A stretch of DNA of 64,000 bases from Endozoicomonas sp. 8E (lineage in GTDB: Bacteria > Pseudomonadota > Gammaproteobacteria > Pseudomonadales > Endozoicomonadaceae), in NCBI RefSeq assembly GCF_032883915.1, contig NZ_CP120717.1, forward strand, positions 4,595,697-4,659,696, read 5' to 3'. A program made the position numbers and the translations under genes. The first letter of the stretch is position 1. Each line of letters begins with the position of its first letter. The notes below the pieces were generated by a model that was not told where the DNA came from, made no database searches, and saw nothing but the letters and a program-made list of their open reading frames with translations. This document shows, in pieces, positions 44,862 to 54,020 of this stretch.

Positions 44862-44991
44862 ATACCAATCGAACTTTCTAACTCCCTATTGCGCTGAAGA
44901 TTTGAACCTTAATCCTGCGTTGACGATCGTCGCCATAGCTAAGGCTCAAATCTCCATGCTCATCACAGGAGTTAGAAAGCACGATGGGTAT
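44862..44991. mobile_element. 130-bp palindromic MITE-like element
   Basis: The whole segment is one imperfect palindrome centred exactly between 44926 and 44927 (GACGATCGTC). The outer ends are inverted repeats: ATACCAATCG/ATACCCATCG, then CTTTCTAACTCC matching perfectly. Further in, GATTTGAACCTTA pairs with GATTTGAGCCTTA. There is no coding capacity. Size and symmetry fit a miniature inverted-repeat element or a large palindromic repeat unit. No target duplication is obvious. Confidence 0.75.
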
Positions 44992-45160
44992 AACACACCA
45001 GAATTTAACGCCTCCAACAGATTGCAACGTTTTATTAACACAGCGTTGCAAACTGCAATTGAAACTCTCAGTTAAGTACAAATTCAGACTAACCTAATAG
45101 TTGAGTTGCTGTTATTCTTAAATTGTATTCATGCAAAAGCCAGCACGGTCAGGAAAGACT

Positions 45161-45337
45161 ATGAAACATCACTACTCAGCGCCATTTAAAAGTCGGAAAA
45201 CCACTATTCGCCCACAGGTTCGCGCATATAATGCTACAGCCTACCCAAAAAACCTGAGGCCTCTGATGAAAAACAGCAACCAGCTGCCAGCCAGCAAGCC
45301 TGAGGGCAACGAATGCTTTGAGCTCGGGTATAACTGA
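45161..45337 (+). CDS. Doubtful 58-residue ORF
   Basis: ATG at 45161 after AGGAAAG, in the 650-base gap between minE and the quinone oxidoreductase gene. The peptide is basic and Asn/Pro-rich (MKHHYSAPFKSRKTTIRPQV), with no known motif. It may be a small protein or noise. The rest of the gap holds the minE hairpin and the palindromic element. Confidence 0.25.
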   Translation: MKHHYSAPFKSRKTTIRPQVRAYNATAYPKNLRPLMKNSNQLPASKPEGNECFELGYN

Positions 45338-45415
45338 TACATTCTGCCAAGCGCCTTTCAATGCCCACAGCAGAATAATCAGAGGCCTTTATGACTGTTT
45401 TAAAGCGACTCAAAA

Positions 45416-46396
45416 TCATGAAGCAGGCAAGGAAAGAATCACCTTGCCTGTTGTTTTATTGGACGCCATTAAATCATACGCTTTCTGATATTGAGCTATA
45501 GGAAGAACCGTATCAATAATCGGTTTTAATTGGCCCTGAGCAAATAAAGGCCAAACCTTTTCCATTAATTCGGCTAACAACTTTTCTTTTTCGGTAATTG
45601 GCAGAAAACGCAGGGTTGATCCCATCAACTGAATTCGTTTCATTAGTAGCAGTCCCATATCCAATTGTGTTTTTCGGCCTGCCATTAAACCTATAGTGAC
45701 AATTCTTCCGCCGTTATTCATTAAAGACAGGTATCTTTCCAGCCAGTCTCCGGCACAACAATCCAACACCATATCAAAGGGGCCAAAGGCTTTAAGAGCC
45801 TTCCAATCCTGCTGATGTCTGTTCAGGCCATTTTTTGCTCCCAGCCCTCTGCAGAATTGCAACTTCTCATCACTGCCGACCACTACCGTCACATCAATGC
45901 CAAAGTGGTCACATAATTGAAGAACTGCAGTACCCACACCACTGGCACCCGCCATCAGCAGAACCTTGTCTCCGGCTTTGACCTTGCCACGATGAAACAG
46001 GTTTAACCAGGCCGTTGTGTAAACCTCAACAATCCCTCCTGCCTGCACAAGACTCAGTGACCCGGGAACCGGCAGCAACAGCCGCTGATCACACACTACA
46101 CTCGTCGCCAGTCCTCCACCCGGTAACAATGCACACACCTGCTGGCCTGGCAACCACCGGCTGACATCGGCTCCCACCGTCTCAATAATCCCGGAGCATT
46201 CCAGCCCCATAATGGGGGTTACACCTTCTGGTGGATTGTAAGTTCCAGCCTGCTGCGACAGGTCGGCACGATTAAGACCTGCGGCCACTACGCGAACTTT
46301 TACCTGATCTTTACCCGGAGGCTCATCGGGAAAAGACCGCCATTGCAACGCCTTGTCAATAGCCACAAGTCCGTGAAAGTTTTTGCTCTCTTGCAT
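45416..46396 (-). CDS. NAD(P)H quinone oxidoreductase, PIG3 type (zinc-independent MDR)
   Basis: 326 residues of the medium-chain dehydrogenase/reductase superfamily, PIG3-like branch. It shows VRVVAAGLNRADLSQQAGTY and IMGLECSGIIETVG (the GroES-like domain), then the nucleotide-binding GASGVGTAVLQLC in the Rossmann domain. GGRIVTIGLMAGRKTQLDMG and KVILSLP follow. Catalytic zinc ligands are missing, as in quinone oxidoreductases. Substrate unknown; likely quinone or enone reduction with NADPH. Single gene. Confidence 0.88.
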   Translation of the reverse strand: MQESKNFHGLVAIDKALQWRSFPDEPPGKDQVKVRVVAAGLNRADLSQQAGTYNPPEGVTPIMGLECSGIIETVGADVSRWLPGQQVCALLPGGGLATSVVCDQRLLLPVPGSLSLVQAGGIVEVYTTAWLNLFHRGKVKAGDKVLLMAGASGVGTAVLQLCDHFGIDVTVVVGSDEKLQFCRGLGAKNGLNRHQQDWKALKAFGPFDMVLDCCAGDWLERYLSLMNNGGRIVTIGLMAGRKTQLDMGLLLMKRIQLMGSTLRFLPITEKEKLLAELMEKVWPLFAQGQLKPIIDTVLPIAQYQKAYDLMASNKTTGKVILSLPAS

Positions 46397-46588
46397 CTTT
46401 ACTCAATCCTTAGTGATCAAGCCGATACAGGTATCATGGAAATACCTCTGTTATCGAACTTCATTGAATGAGCGGTTAACCAGCCTGAAGCGGTTCTGAA
46501 AGCCCCCTGACTGGCTGCATTCAGTTATAGACTGTATTATGTCTCAGGGGATATTCACAATCACAGAAGAAAACTGATTGAGAAAGCC

Positions 46589-46635
46589 CCCAAAGCACTG
46601 GTAACTTAAAAATAGAGGTCAACCAATGCTTTGGG
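46589..46635. terminator. Hairpin upstream of prc
   Basis: CCCAAAGCA (46589-46597) pairs with TGCTTTGGG (46627-46635), with TGGT/ACCA pairing inside. It lies in the 500-base gap between the divergent quinone oxidoreductase gene and prc. The gap otherwise shows only a protein-like but unassigned minus frame (46606-46899, ending QTHPKALVDLYF). Confidence 0.35.
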
Positions 46636-46914
46636 ATGGGTCTGTGGACCAACTGTCTGGAAGCCAGCAGTGCCAAATGCTCCAAACGCAGTATCACCCG
46701 ATAACAAGGCTTTGACAGGCTTTGGATTACTTCCGGTGCAGAATAGGCTGAAACGCACGTTCTGAATGTTTTGGTACAAGTGTTTCAGGCACAGTGGGAT
46801 GGAGTGTCCTATAGTCGATGAACGTCGTCTTAAACACTCTGTAACAGGACGTAATCCTTCATGAGCCGAGGCGGCACACCCGATATCGAAAAACGACACG
46901 GAGCTTCACAATCC

Positions 46915-49032
46915 ATGATACCGACCCTGCTAAACGCCAGGAAAACACCATCGGTTTTTTTTGCCCTGTTCACCGCGCTCTGTTTAACCACCAGCTCGGT
47001 TTTTGCCGCTGACCAGAATCTTGAGCGTCCAGTTGAAGAACTAAAGCCCAGCCTGCAGCAGGCCATTGCCAGTGTTAATGTGGTACAACTGCTGTCACGT
47101 AACCATTACCGCAAAATTGAGCTGGACAAAGAGAGTGGTGAAAAAGTATTTCAGCGCTACCTCGATCGTCTGGACCCCAACCGCAGCTTTTTCCTGCAAA
47201 GCGATATTGACCAGTTTGCCCCCTACAAAGAAAAGCTCGACAGCTCACTGAAGAGCGGCGACCTGAAACCTGCTTTTGAAATATTCAATCGCTACACCGT
47301 CAGGGCAGAAGAACGTGCTCGCTACATGCTGGCCCAGGTCAAGCAGGGAGTCGACAAACTGGACCTGAAAAAGAAAGAAAACCTGATTGTTGACCGCAAG
47401 GAACAGCCTTGGCTGGCCAATAAAAAGGCCCAGCGCAACCTCTGGAAAAAGCAATTCAAGGACAGCGTACTGACCTTGAAGTTGAACAACAAAACCGATG
47501 AAGAAATTGCGGATCAATTGAAACGACGTAACACAAACCTTTTACGCCGATTGCATCAGAGTAAAAGTGAAGACGTTTTCCAGACCTACATTAATTCTTT
47601 CACCGGAATTTTCGATCCCCACACCCAGTACTTTTCGCCCCAGACTGCCGAGAACTTTGACATTAATATGAGCCTGTCTCTGGAAGGTATTGGTGCAGTG
47701 CTGTCTGCCGAGGATGAATACACGAAAGTGGTCAGCATAGTCCCCGGTGGTCCTGCCGATAAAGCAGGCAAGCTGAAGCCCGGCGATAAAATCATCAGCG
47801 TGGGCCAGGGCCAGAAAGGTGCCTTGGAAGATGTCGTAGGAATGCGTCTGGATGACGTGGTTAAACTGATCCGTGGTAAAAAGAAAACCCTGGTCAGACT
47901 GGAGGTTATTCCGGGGTCCAGCAAAAGCAGTAACACCCGTATTTACGAAATTATTCGTGACAAGGTCAAGCTGGAAGAACAAGACGCGAAAAGTCACATT
48001 CTGGAATTTAAACAGAATAATAAAAACAAGCGTATAGGGGTTATCGAAATTCCTACCTTCTACATAGACTTCAAAGCGGCTCAGTCCGGTGATCCCAACT
48101 ACAAGAGCACGACGCGCGACGTGCGCAAGCTGCTTGAAAAGCTCAAAAAAGAAAACCTGGACGGCATGATCATAGACCTTCGTGGCAATGGTGGTGGCTC
48201 TTTGCAGGAAGCCAATGAGCTGACTGGCCTGTTTATTGATCAGGGCCCAACCGTTCTGGTGCGGGACAGCAGAGGTCGCACCGAGCGTCAACAGGACCCG
48301 GACCCGACTCAGGTCTACAGTGGCCCCATGGCCGTTGTGGTTGACCGCCTGAGTGCTTCCGCTTCAGAAATCTTTGCCGGTGCCATGCAAGACTACGGAC
48401 GAGCACTGGTGATTGGCGGTCAGACTTACGGAAAGGGTACCGTTCAAAGCATTCAGCCGCTTAACCATGGACAGCTGAAACTGACCCTGGCCAAGTTCTA
48501 CCGTATTTCCGGTCAGAGTACCCAGAACCAGGGTGTGCTGCCCGACATTGCCTTTCCGTCACTGTATGACGGACGTGATATCGGCGAAAGCAAACTGCCT
48601 GACGCCCTGCCCTGGGATACCATCAAGCCAATCCCTCACAGAAAGTATTCAGATATGAAACCTTATCTGGAACCTCTCGATGATAAGCACCGCAAGCGAA
48701 CGGATGAAGACCCGGATTTCGTCTATCTGAACGAAATGAAGGAGTACCTGTCCCGCTACGAAAATCAGGAAAAAGTGTCGCTGAACGAAGCTGAGCGCAA
48801 GCACGAAATCCAGACCATGCGTAGCCAGAGGCTGGCCATTGAGAACCGGCTAAGAAAAGCCAAAGGAGAACCCCTGTTAAATAATCTGGATGAACTGGAA
48901 GCAGCCGAGCAGGAAGAATCTTCTTCTGAAACCAAAAAGAAAAAGAAAGAAACAGACGCCTTTATCAAGGAAGCTGGAATGGTTCTGGTGGATCTTGTTC
49001 AAATTCAGACAAAACAAACAGCCAACCGTTAA
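46915..49032 (+). CDS. prc: Carboxy-terminal (tail-specific) protease Prc/Tsp
   Basis: 705 residues from the ATG at 46915, which opens a good signal peptide (FFALFTALCLTTSSVFA). An in-frame ATG at 46861 would add 18 polar residues. The periplasmic S41 protease degrades proteins with apolar C-termini and processes PBP3/MepS-type partners. After a helical N-terminal domain comes a PDZ domain (LSLEGIGAVL to VVKLIRGKKK), then the S41 core with GMIIDLRGNGGGSL, catalytic Ser in RLSASASEIFAGAMQDYG and Lys in GGQTYGKGTVQS. A long helical C-terminal domain (Tsp type) follows. Confidence 0.96.
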   Translation: MIPTLLNARKTPSVFFALFTALCLTTSSVFAADQNLERPVEELKPSLQQAIASVNVVQLLSRNHYRKIELDKESGEKVFQRYLDRLDPNRSFFLQSDIDQFAPYKEKLDSSLKSGDLKPAFEIFNRYTVRAEERARYMLAQVKQGVDKLDLKKKENLIVDRKEQPWLANKKAQRNLWKKQFKDSVLTLKLNNKTDEEIADQLKRRNTNLLRRLHQSKSEDVFQTYINSFTGIFDPHTQYFSPQTAENFDINMSLSLEGIGAVLSAEDEYTKVVSIVPGGPADKAGKLKPGDKIISVGQGQKGALEDVVGMRLDDVVKLIRGKKKTLVRLEVIPGSSKSSNTRIYEIIRDKVKLEEQDAKSHILEFKQNNKNKRIGVIEIPTFYIDFKAAQSGDPNYKSTTRDVRKLLEKLKKENLDGMIIDLRGNGGGSLQEANELTGLFIDQGPTVLVRDSRGRTERQQDPDPTQVYSGPMAVVVDRLSASASEIFAGAMQDYGRALVIGGQTYGKGTVQSIQPLNHGQLKLTLAKFYRISGQSTQNQGVLPDIAFPSLYDGRDIGESKLPDALPWDTIKPIPHRKYSDMKPYLEPLDDKHRKRTDEDPDFVYLNEMKEYLSRYENQEKVSLNEAERKHEIQTMRSQRLAIENRLRKAKGEPLLNNLDELEAAEQEESSSETKKKKKETDAFIKEAGMVLVDLVQIQTKQTANR

Positions 49033-49040
49033 TAACCTCT

Positions 49041-49063
49041 CAGGGCCTGATTGTCAGGCCCTG
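49041..49063 (+). terminator. Hairpin after prc
   Basis: CAGGGCCTGA (49041-49050) and TCAGGCCCTG (49054-49063) pair perfectly across TTG. No long T-run follows. Confidence 0.6.
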
Positions 49064-49264
49064 ACAGTCTCAAGAGCTCAACCTCCTGAATCTCAAGACA
49101 GCTACTAATATCTACCTTTCGAAAAAAACTGGTACAATGTCGCTTAATAAAATAAAAGCGCCCTTAACAGGAAGCTATTGAACAAATAGGGAAAGATAAC
49201 GGAATATCCTGATTTCATTGGGCCCGATAAATCATCTAAACCTTAATTGGGAGCTCCCTCAGAT

Positions 49265-49870
49265 ATGAAAATATATGGCGATATCCAGTCCGGTAACTGT
49301 TACAAGATCAAACTGCTCACTGCCCTGCTTGACCTGAATCACAAATGGGTTGCCATTGATGTTTTGAATAATGAAACACAGACTCCCGATTTTCTCGCCA
49401 GAAACCCTAATGGCAAAATTCCATTGCTGGAGCTTCATGATGGCCGTTGTCTCTGGGAATCAAACGCTATCCTGAACTTCCTGGCCAGAGAGTCTGAGCT
49501 GCTGCCAACAGACCCTTTTTTACAGGCAAAAATCCAGCAATGGCAGTTTTTTGAGCAATACAGCCACGAACCCCATATCGCTGTTGCACGCTTTATTAAT
49601 AAGTATCTGGGAATGCCTGAAGATCGAAGAGATGAATTCGAAAGCAAACAGGAAGGCGGCCACAAAGCTCTTAAAGTCATGGAACAGCAGCTTTCACAAA
49701 CCCCTTTTCTGGTGGGGGAACAGCTGACGACGGCTGACTTGTCTTTGTTCGGGTATACTCATGTTGCCCATGAAGGCGGCTTTGACTTATCTGAGTACCC
49801 TGAAATCCAAAACTGGATTGAGCGAATCCGCAGCCTTCCGGGATTTGTTTCAATGTCTAATAAATGCTGA
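49265..49870 (+). CDS. Glutathione S-transferase
   Basis: 201 residues from the ATG at 49265 (an in-frame TTG at 49247 is an alternative). Thioredoxin-like N-terminal domain: MKIYGDIQSGNCYKIKLL, FLARNPNGKIPLLEL (cis-Pro loop) and LWESNAILNFLA, which bind glutathione. The C-terminal helical domain carries FLVGEQLTTADLSLFGYTHV, the GST N-capping box. The likely catalytic residue is Ser/Asn near position 9-11, not a Tyr. Substrate unknown. Confidence 0.9.
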   Translation: MKIYGDIQSGNCYKIKLLTALLDLNHKWVAIDVLNNETQTPDFLARNPNGKIPLLELHDGRCLWESNAILNFLARESELLPTDPFLQAKIQQWQFFEQYSHEPHIAVARFINKYLGMPEDRRDEFESKQEGGHKALKVMEQQLSQTPFLVGEQLTTADLSLFGYTHVAHEGGFDLSEYPEIQNWIERIRSLPGFVSMSNKC

Positions 49871-49955
49871 ATGCCTGGCCTCTTCTGCAGTGCTCTCTGT
49901 TAATAATACCCATTCACTGCAGGAGACTTCTAAAAACTCCAATCAGGGAACGACC

Positions 49956-50243
49956 ATGTACGCTGTCATTTTCAGAGCTACAGTCAAACAGCTGGATCAA
50001 GAGTACCTTGAATTGGCCCAACGTATGCGTGAGCTGGCCTTGAATGAATACGGCTGTATTGAGTTTATAGCCAGTACTGAAGGTGATCAGGAGCTGGCCA
50101 TCTCATACTGGCCAGACAAAAACAGCATCCATGCCTGGAAGAACAACCCTGAACACCTGATAGCCCAACAAAAAGGCAAGGCACTCTGGTATCTGAACTA
50201 CCAGGTGGAAATTGTCGAAGTCCTTCAGAAATACCGTGGCTAA
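49956..50243 (+). CDS. Antibiotic biosynthesis monooxygenase (ABM) domain protein
   Basis: 95 residues. The ABM ferredoxin-like fold is suggested by MYAVIFRATVKQLDQEYLEL, GCIEFIASTEGDQELAISYW and SIHAWKNNPEHLIAQQKGKA, the HxxH/W region of this family. ATG at 49956 has AGGGA upstream; the frame is open further but overlaps the GST gene. Members include heme-degrading or quinone-related small monooxygenases, and some are of unknown function. It may be cotranscribed with the GST gene. Confidence 0.82.
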   Translation: MYAVIFRATVKQLDQEYLELAQRMRELALNEYGCIEFIASTEGDQELAISYWPDKNSIHAWKNNPEHLIAQQKGKALWYLNYQVEIVEVLQKYRG

Positions 50244-50307
50244 AAATCAAATGCCCGGATACCTCTGAAGTGTAATGTTCGCATAGATCGTTTTGCCCAC
50301 TTCCGCC

Positions 50308-50676
50308 TCAATCCTCTTCCTGAATCCAGAGCTTTGCCGCCTCCAGCTGCTCGTATTTGAAGTGCCTGATTTTTGCGGCAATAAAGTGGCTGGCCATTTT
50401 TTCCCTTGCCCCCACCTCTTTTGCATCCGTCACAATGGCAATTTTTCTCAGATGTTTGTGATGGTTTTTCACAAACCGGATGTGGCTGACCAGTGCACCA
50501 AAGGATTCCCAGCCGGGAAAATGATCGGTATGGATAATCAACCCGGCCAGCCCTCCTCTCTCTTCAATCATAGGATCAATTTGTCGAGCGGCCGAAACAA
50601 AATCCTCTTTTGAAAGCGGTCCATGAGGTTCCAGAAGAGCAATGCCGTCTTTCCTGCCCATTTCAATAGAAAGCAT
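50308..50676 (-). CDS. SpoIIAA/STAS-like protein
   Basis: 122 residues from the ATG at 50676 (GGGAT 7 bases upstream; the frame extends 15 codons further). It resembles SpoIIAA-like (DUF3478/STAS-SEC14-like) proteins: MLSIEMGRKDGIALLEPHGP, GLAGLIIHTDHFPGWESFGA, then KIAIVTDAKEVG, and a helical end. The family is suggested to bind lipids or act as an anti-anti-sigma factor, without proof. Not linked by function to neighbours. Confidence 0.8.
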   Translation of the reverse strand: MLSIEMGRKDGIALLEPHGPLSKEDFVSAARQIDPMIEERGGLAGLIIHTDHFPGWESFGALVSHIRFVKNHHKHLRKIAIVTDAKEVGAREKMASHFIAAKIRHFKYEQLEAAKLWIQEED

Positions 50677-50808
50677 ATTCGATCCCAGCCTCTGCATGAA
50701 TGAAATAGAGTTGTACTGCAATCACTATAGGTCGGATCACTGTCTTCTCCAGTGACGCCCTCTATTTGTGGAATCTTTGACGGCAGCCTATTTCAATGAC
50801 TGACACCT

Positions 50809-51240
50809 TCAGTCCCGGTATGACTGTTCCCTGTATTCCATCCGGGCTTTCACTTCGGCGCAGTATTCGGCTGTGGGTCTTGCCAGAAGACGGGGGATGC
50901 CTATGGGCTCGTCCGATTCAAGACAGTAACCATAGGTACCTGATCGTATACGCTCCAGTGACTGTCTGATCTTGGACAGCAATTTTTGTTCTCGATCTAA
51001 AATCCGCAACGAAGTGCTGCACTCTTCTTCCCAGGATGCTCTGTCACTGTCATCGTTCAATTCCGGTGGGCTGGCCATTTGACTTTTGGCTTCTTGAATT
51101 CGGGCTTCTGTCGATTCGTGAAGCAGCAATAGTTGATGCTTGAAGAAATCCAGTTGCTCAGTATTCATGTAGTCAGACTCTGCAGCCTGTTTAATCTGAT
51201 CTTCAGTCAACGTGCAATGTCCCAGTGATGTTGTCTTCAT
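50809..51240 (-). CDS. dksA2: DksA-type transcription factor lacking two zinc cysteines (DksA2-like)
   Basis: 143 residues of the DksA family, which enters the RNA polymerase secondary channel with ppGpp. The coiled coil begins [20 protein letters not shown] and its tip keeps the key residues Asp63, Asp66 and Ala68 (DDSDRAS). In the zinc-finger region only Cys106 and Cys127 remain; the other two positions are Ser109 and Val130 (YCLES, YCAEV). This loss of paired cysteines is the hallmark of zinc-independent DksA2, which replaces DksA under zinc starvation in Pseudomonas. Its ATG overlaps the stop of the zigA-type gene by 4 bases (ATGA), in an operon behind a Zur-like palindrome. Confidence 0.85.
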   Translation of the reverse strand: MKTTSLGHCTLTEDQIKQAAESDYMNTEQLDFFKHQLLLLHESTEARIQEAKSQMASPPELNDDSDRASWEEECSTSLRILDREQKLLSKIRQSLERIRSGTYGYCLESDEPIGIPRLLARPTAEYCAEVKARMEYREQSYRD

Positions 51241-52436
51241 TGACTTTCTCCCCAGCCAGGAAAAGGATCGCTCAAGCTTGCCCAGTACTCTTTACCTTTG
51301 AGAACCTCTTCTTCTTTCAATAAACAATCGTCGAGGGCTTTAGTGATGGCGTGTTGATCCAAGCCCTGACCGATGAAAACAAGCTCCTGGCGCATATCGC
51401 CGAAAGGTTCTACCCAGTTATTCTGAATGGAGGCAAGGTAATCTTCATCGTCAGGCCAGTTCTCTTTCGGGACAGCTTTCCAAAACATACCTGCGAAACC
51501 ATAACGTGCAATACCGCCAGCCTGACTCCATTGGCCTGCAAATTCCGGACGAGAGGCCAACCAAAAGTAGCCTTTGGATCGAATCAGTTTTCCATAGTCT
51601 CTTGCGGAGTGGAGAAACTGGTAAAACTTATCTGGATGAAAGGGTCGGCGGGCGGTGTAACTAAAACTTCCAATGCCGTATTCTTGGGTTTCCGGCACAT
51701 GTTCGCCGCGTATTTCCTTAAGCCAGCCTGGCGCTGATTGTGCGCGCTCAAAGTCAAACAGCCCAGTGTTTAGTACTTCGTCAACATTTACCTGACCATG
51801 AGCAATGGGAATGATTCGGGCATTGGTATTGAGCGTTTTCAGGATCGCAGTCAAACGTTCCAGTTCGGGCTGTTCGATCAAATCGGTTTTGCTGATTAGT
51901 AGTATATCGGCGAACTCGACCTGATCTACCAGTAAGTCAGCGACACTGCGTTCATCCTCTTCCCCTAAAGACTCCCCGGTTTCCTGAAGGTATTTCGCCT
52001 CGTCATAATCCTTGAGGAAATTCACCGCATCCACCACTGTGACCATTGTATCCAGCGTGGCGACATCAGACAGTGATTCACCCTTTTCATCAGCAAAGGT
52101 AAAGGTTTCAGCGACGGGTAAAGGTTCGGAAATGCCGGTGGATTCAATCACCAGGTAATCAAAGCGTCCCTCCTGTGCCAGTTTGTTGATCTCCAGCAGC
52201 AGATCTTCGCGCAAGGTACAACAAATACAGCCATTACTCATTTCCACCAGCTTCTCTTCCTGGTGACTCAGTGAGACTTCGTTTTGAACCTGTGCTGCAT
52301 CGATATTGATTTCGCTCATATCGTTAACGATAACGGCCACTTTTTTACCTTGACGGTTGTTGAGAATGTGGCTCAGTACAGTGGTTTTTCCTGCGCCAAG
52401 AAAGCCTGAAAGCACAGTGACGGGTAGTTGAGTCAT
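51237..52436 (-). CDS. zigA: Zinc-metallochaperone GTPase, ZigA / COG0523 (CobW-like)
   Basis: 399-residue COG0523 G3E GTPase. GTP-binding motifs are [15 protein letters not shown] (Walker A), the switch and [13 protein letters not shown] (CxCC metal motif, residues about 69-81), [10 protein letters not shown] and SKTDLIE. A CobW C-terminal domain follows ([29 protein letters not shown]). ZigA-type proteins deliver or mobilise zinc under limitation. First gene of the operon with dksA2, behind a Zur-like site at 52491-52505. Confidence 0.9.
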   Translation of the reverse strand: MTQLPVTVLSGFLGAGKTTVLSHILNNRQGKKVAVIVNDMSEINIDAAQVQNEVSLSHQEEKLVEMSNGCICCTLREDLLLEINKLAQEGRFDYLVIESTGISEPLPVAETFTFADEKGESLSDVATLDTMVTVVDAVNFLKDYDEAKYLQETGESLGEEDERSVADLLVDQVEFADILLISKTDLIEQPELERLTAILKTLNTNARIIPIAHGQVNVDEVLNTGLFDFERAQSAPGWLKEIRGEHVPETQEYGIGSFSYTARRPFHPDKFYQFLHSARDYGKLIRSKGYFWLASRPEFAGQWSQAGGIARYGFAGMFWKAVPKENWPDDEDYLASIQNNWVEPFGDMRQELVFIGQGLDQHAITKALDDCLLKEEEVLKGKEYWASLSDPFPGWGESQ

Positions 52437-52490
52437 GACGGATAGTTCCGGTCCAAGTGAATATGCAGGTGAGTACGCCCTGAATTATTA

Positions 52491-52505
52491 TGTTATATTA
52501 TAACA
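52491..52505 (-). promoter_or_regulatory. Zur-like operator upstream of zigA-dksA2
   Basis: TGTTATATTATAACA is a perfect palindrome around one central base and matches the known Zur core (GTTATANTATAAC). It lies 55 bases before the zigA start. Confidence 0.85.
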
Positions 52506-52524
52506 ATTCAAATTTAGTCAACCA

Positions 52525-52722
52525 CTACCGAATGCTCTTTATAACCTGAGTTCGATCATGACAATCGGGAAATAACAGCCTGTGCCCAAAAGCTTCGGCT
52601 TTGGCGGCACCAATATCTGTCTGGCGTTTAGCCTCGTCGAGGGAAAACATCAGTACGCTCTCATAGACGACCCCATGGAAGAAGTGCAAAACCCCGTTGC
52701 AATCAACATGGAACTTTTTCAT
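52525..52722 (-). CDS. Possible small protein upstream of the zinc operon
   Basis: 65 residues from an ATG at 52722 (MKKFHVDCNGVLHFFHGVVY). The composition is protein-like, with a Cys/His-rich end (LLFPDCHDRTQVIKS). No clear ribosome site or known domain. It is on the same strand as zigA, but the Zur-like site lies between. May be a truncated gene. Confidence 0.35.
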   Translation of the reverse strand: MKKFHVDCNGVLHFFHGVVYESVLMFSLDEAKRQTDIGAAKAEAFGHRLLFPDCHDRTQVIKSIR

Positions 52723-52808
52723 AACTGCCAATGTCAAACTTAAAGACTGATCAGAACTTTTTGTACCAAGTTAGAGAGGTTAACCATTTTATTTTCAAGG
52801 AGTATTTG

Positions 52809-53762
52809 ATGATGAGAACGGCGATGATGAGAATGGCAAGTATTTACCGACAAAACAATAACAGACTGCTCGACCAATGGCGCTCTGAAATCGGTCAAAA
52901 GACAGGGGATACCACTCAACCAACATTTAATGGCCGGTTTATTGCCAGATATGATGATTTTTTAGATAAAAACTTAGTGCATAAGGTATACAAGGACGTA
53001 AAAGCAGCCAGAAGATTTGATGCCTTTGCCGGTAACAGATTGGAGTATCTGGCCCATGGAAAAGAAATGAAATACTACCCAAACTTCCTGGACAGCAGTC
53101 CCCACAAGGATCGCTATTATGTGCCAGTGCTCGGGGCATTTTGTGGGCCTGAATTACGGGTACCCGCTATCGCATTTGACAGGTCTTGTAAATTAGCTGA
53201 GGAAGATCTGGTGAGAGCCTATCTTGAGGAACAGAATGTCACTGAATCAGTGGCTGATTTCACCTGCTCCAACCTTGAAAAAATGGCCCAACTAGGCAAT
53301 TGGTCCGATCAGAGAGTACCATTTCACTGCAGCATACTAAAATATACGCTCAATTCAGACTTCCCGGAAATATCCCATCTGGATTGGCATTATGACAGGA
53401 ACAGTTTATCAATGACAGCAGTCGTTTCGCCATGCGAGCAGGAAGGCGGTACGTACTCCGGCGGAGAGCTGTCTTTTGCTGAACGCGCACAAGAAACGTT
53501 TTTTTCCGGACTTTATTCTAAGTTTTTTTCTACGAAAAGCTACATTCCTGAAACGGTCAAAACATATTCCTATCCAGAAAATGGCTGCCTTTTTTTCGAG
53601 AACCTGTGGTCAGAACACAAAGTGAACAAGATGAGCCTGGTTGCAGGGGAATCCTGTGAACGCGTCCTGTTTACACTGTTCGCAAATCCGAATTTAGAAC
53701 AACTGATGTCCTTTTTGAGCCGAAATTCAGACAAAAATCTGGTGACAAAAGACAGGCTTTGA
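52809..53762 (+). CDS. Putative 2OG-Fe(II) oxygenase
   Basis: 317 residues from the ATG at 52809 with AAGGAG 6 bases upstream; the frame extends 26 codons further. The C-terminal half looks like a double-stranded beta-helix dioxygenase. The iron ligands would be His and Asp in LDWHYDRNSL, and the distal His in FENLWSEHKVNKM. The 2-oxoglutarate Arg is in SCERVLFTLF. GGTYSGGELSFAER lies between, as in prolyl-hydroxylase-like enzymes. The N-terminal half is unrecognised. Substrate unknown; no biosynthetic cluster nearby. The iron-ligand reading is moderately confident. Confidence 0.65.
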   Translation: MMRTAMMRMASIYRQNNNRLLDQWRSEIGQKTGDTTQPTFNGRFIARYDDFLDKNLVHKVYKDVKAARRFDAFAGNRLEYLAHGKEMKYYPNFLDSSPHKDRYYVPVLGAFCGPELRVPAIAFDRSCKLAEEDLVRAYLEEQNVTESVADFTCSNLEKMAQLGNWSDQRVPFHCSILKYTLNSDFPEISHLDWHYDRNSLSMTAVVSPCEQEGGTYSGGELSFAERAQETFFSGLYSKFFSTKSYIPETVKTYSYPENGCLFFENLWSEHKVNKMSLVAGESCERVLFTLFANPNLEQLMSFLSRNSDKNLVTKDRL

Positions 53763-53908
53763 AGTCAGATGCAACAGGCGCTGTAACCAACGGCGCCGAG
53801 CATGATTACTGACAATCCCTCGATAAACGCAAAATCTGACAGGTTTTTCGCTGCTCCAAAGTCATTCGGAACAATCAGAGCATCAGAGTCAGCGACTTAC
53901 TGAAGTGC

Positions 53909-53926
53909 GAGGGTTTCGAAACCCTC
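53909..53926. promoter_or_regulatory. 18-bp perfect palindrome before the DJ-1 gene
   Basis: GAGGGTTTCGAAACCCTC is a perfect palindrome about 95 bases before the DJ-1/PfpI gene. It may be an operator for an unknown regulator. Confidence 0.35.
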
Positions 53927-54020
53927 CGAGCCATATGTGGCTGCTCTATCGCTTGTCTCACTGGGAAGATCTCTTTATATTCGAGAAACTCAATAAGCGC
54001 CAAATCAAGAATAAGAACCC

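Noticed and set aside
47542-48291. 249-codon minus frame
   Set aside because: Antisense to the PDZ and S41 core of prc.
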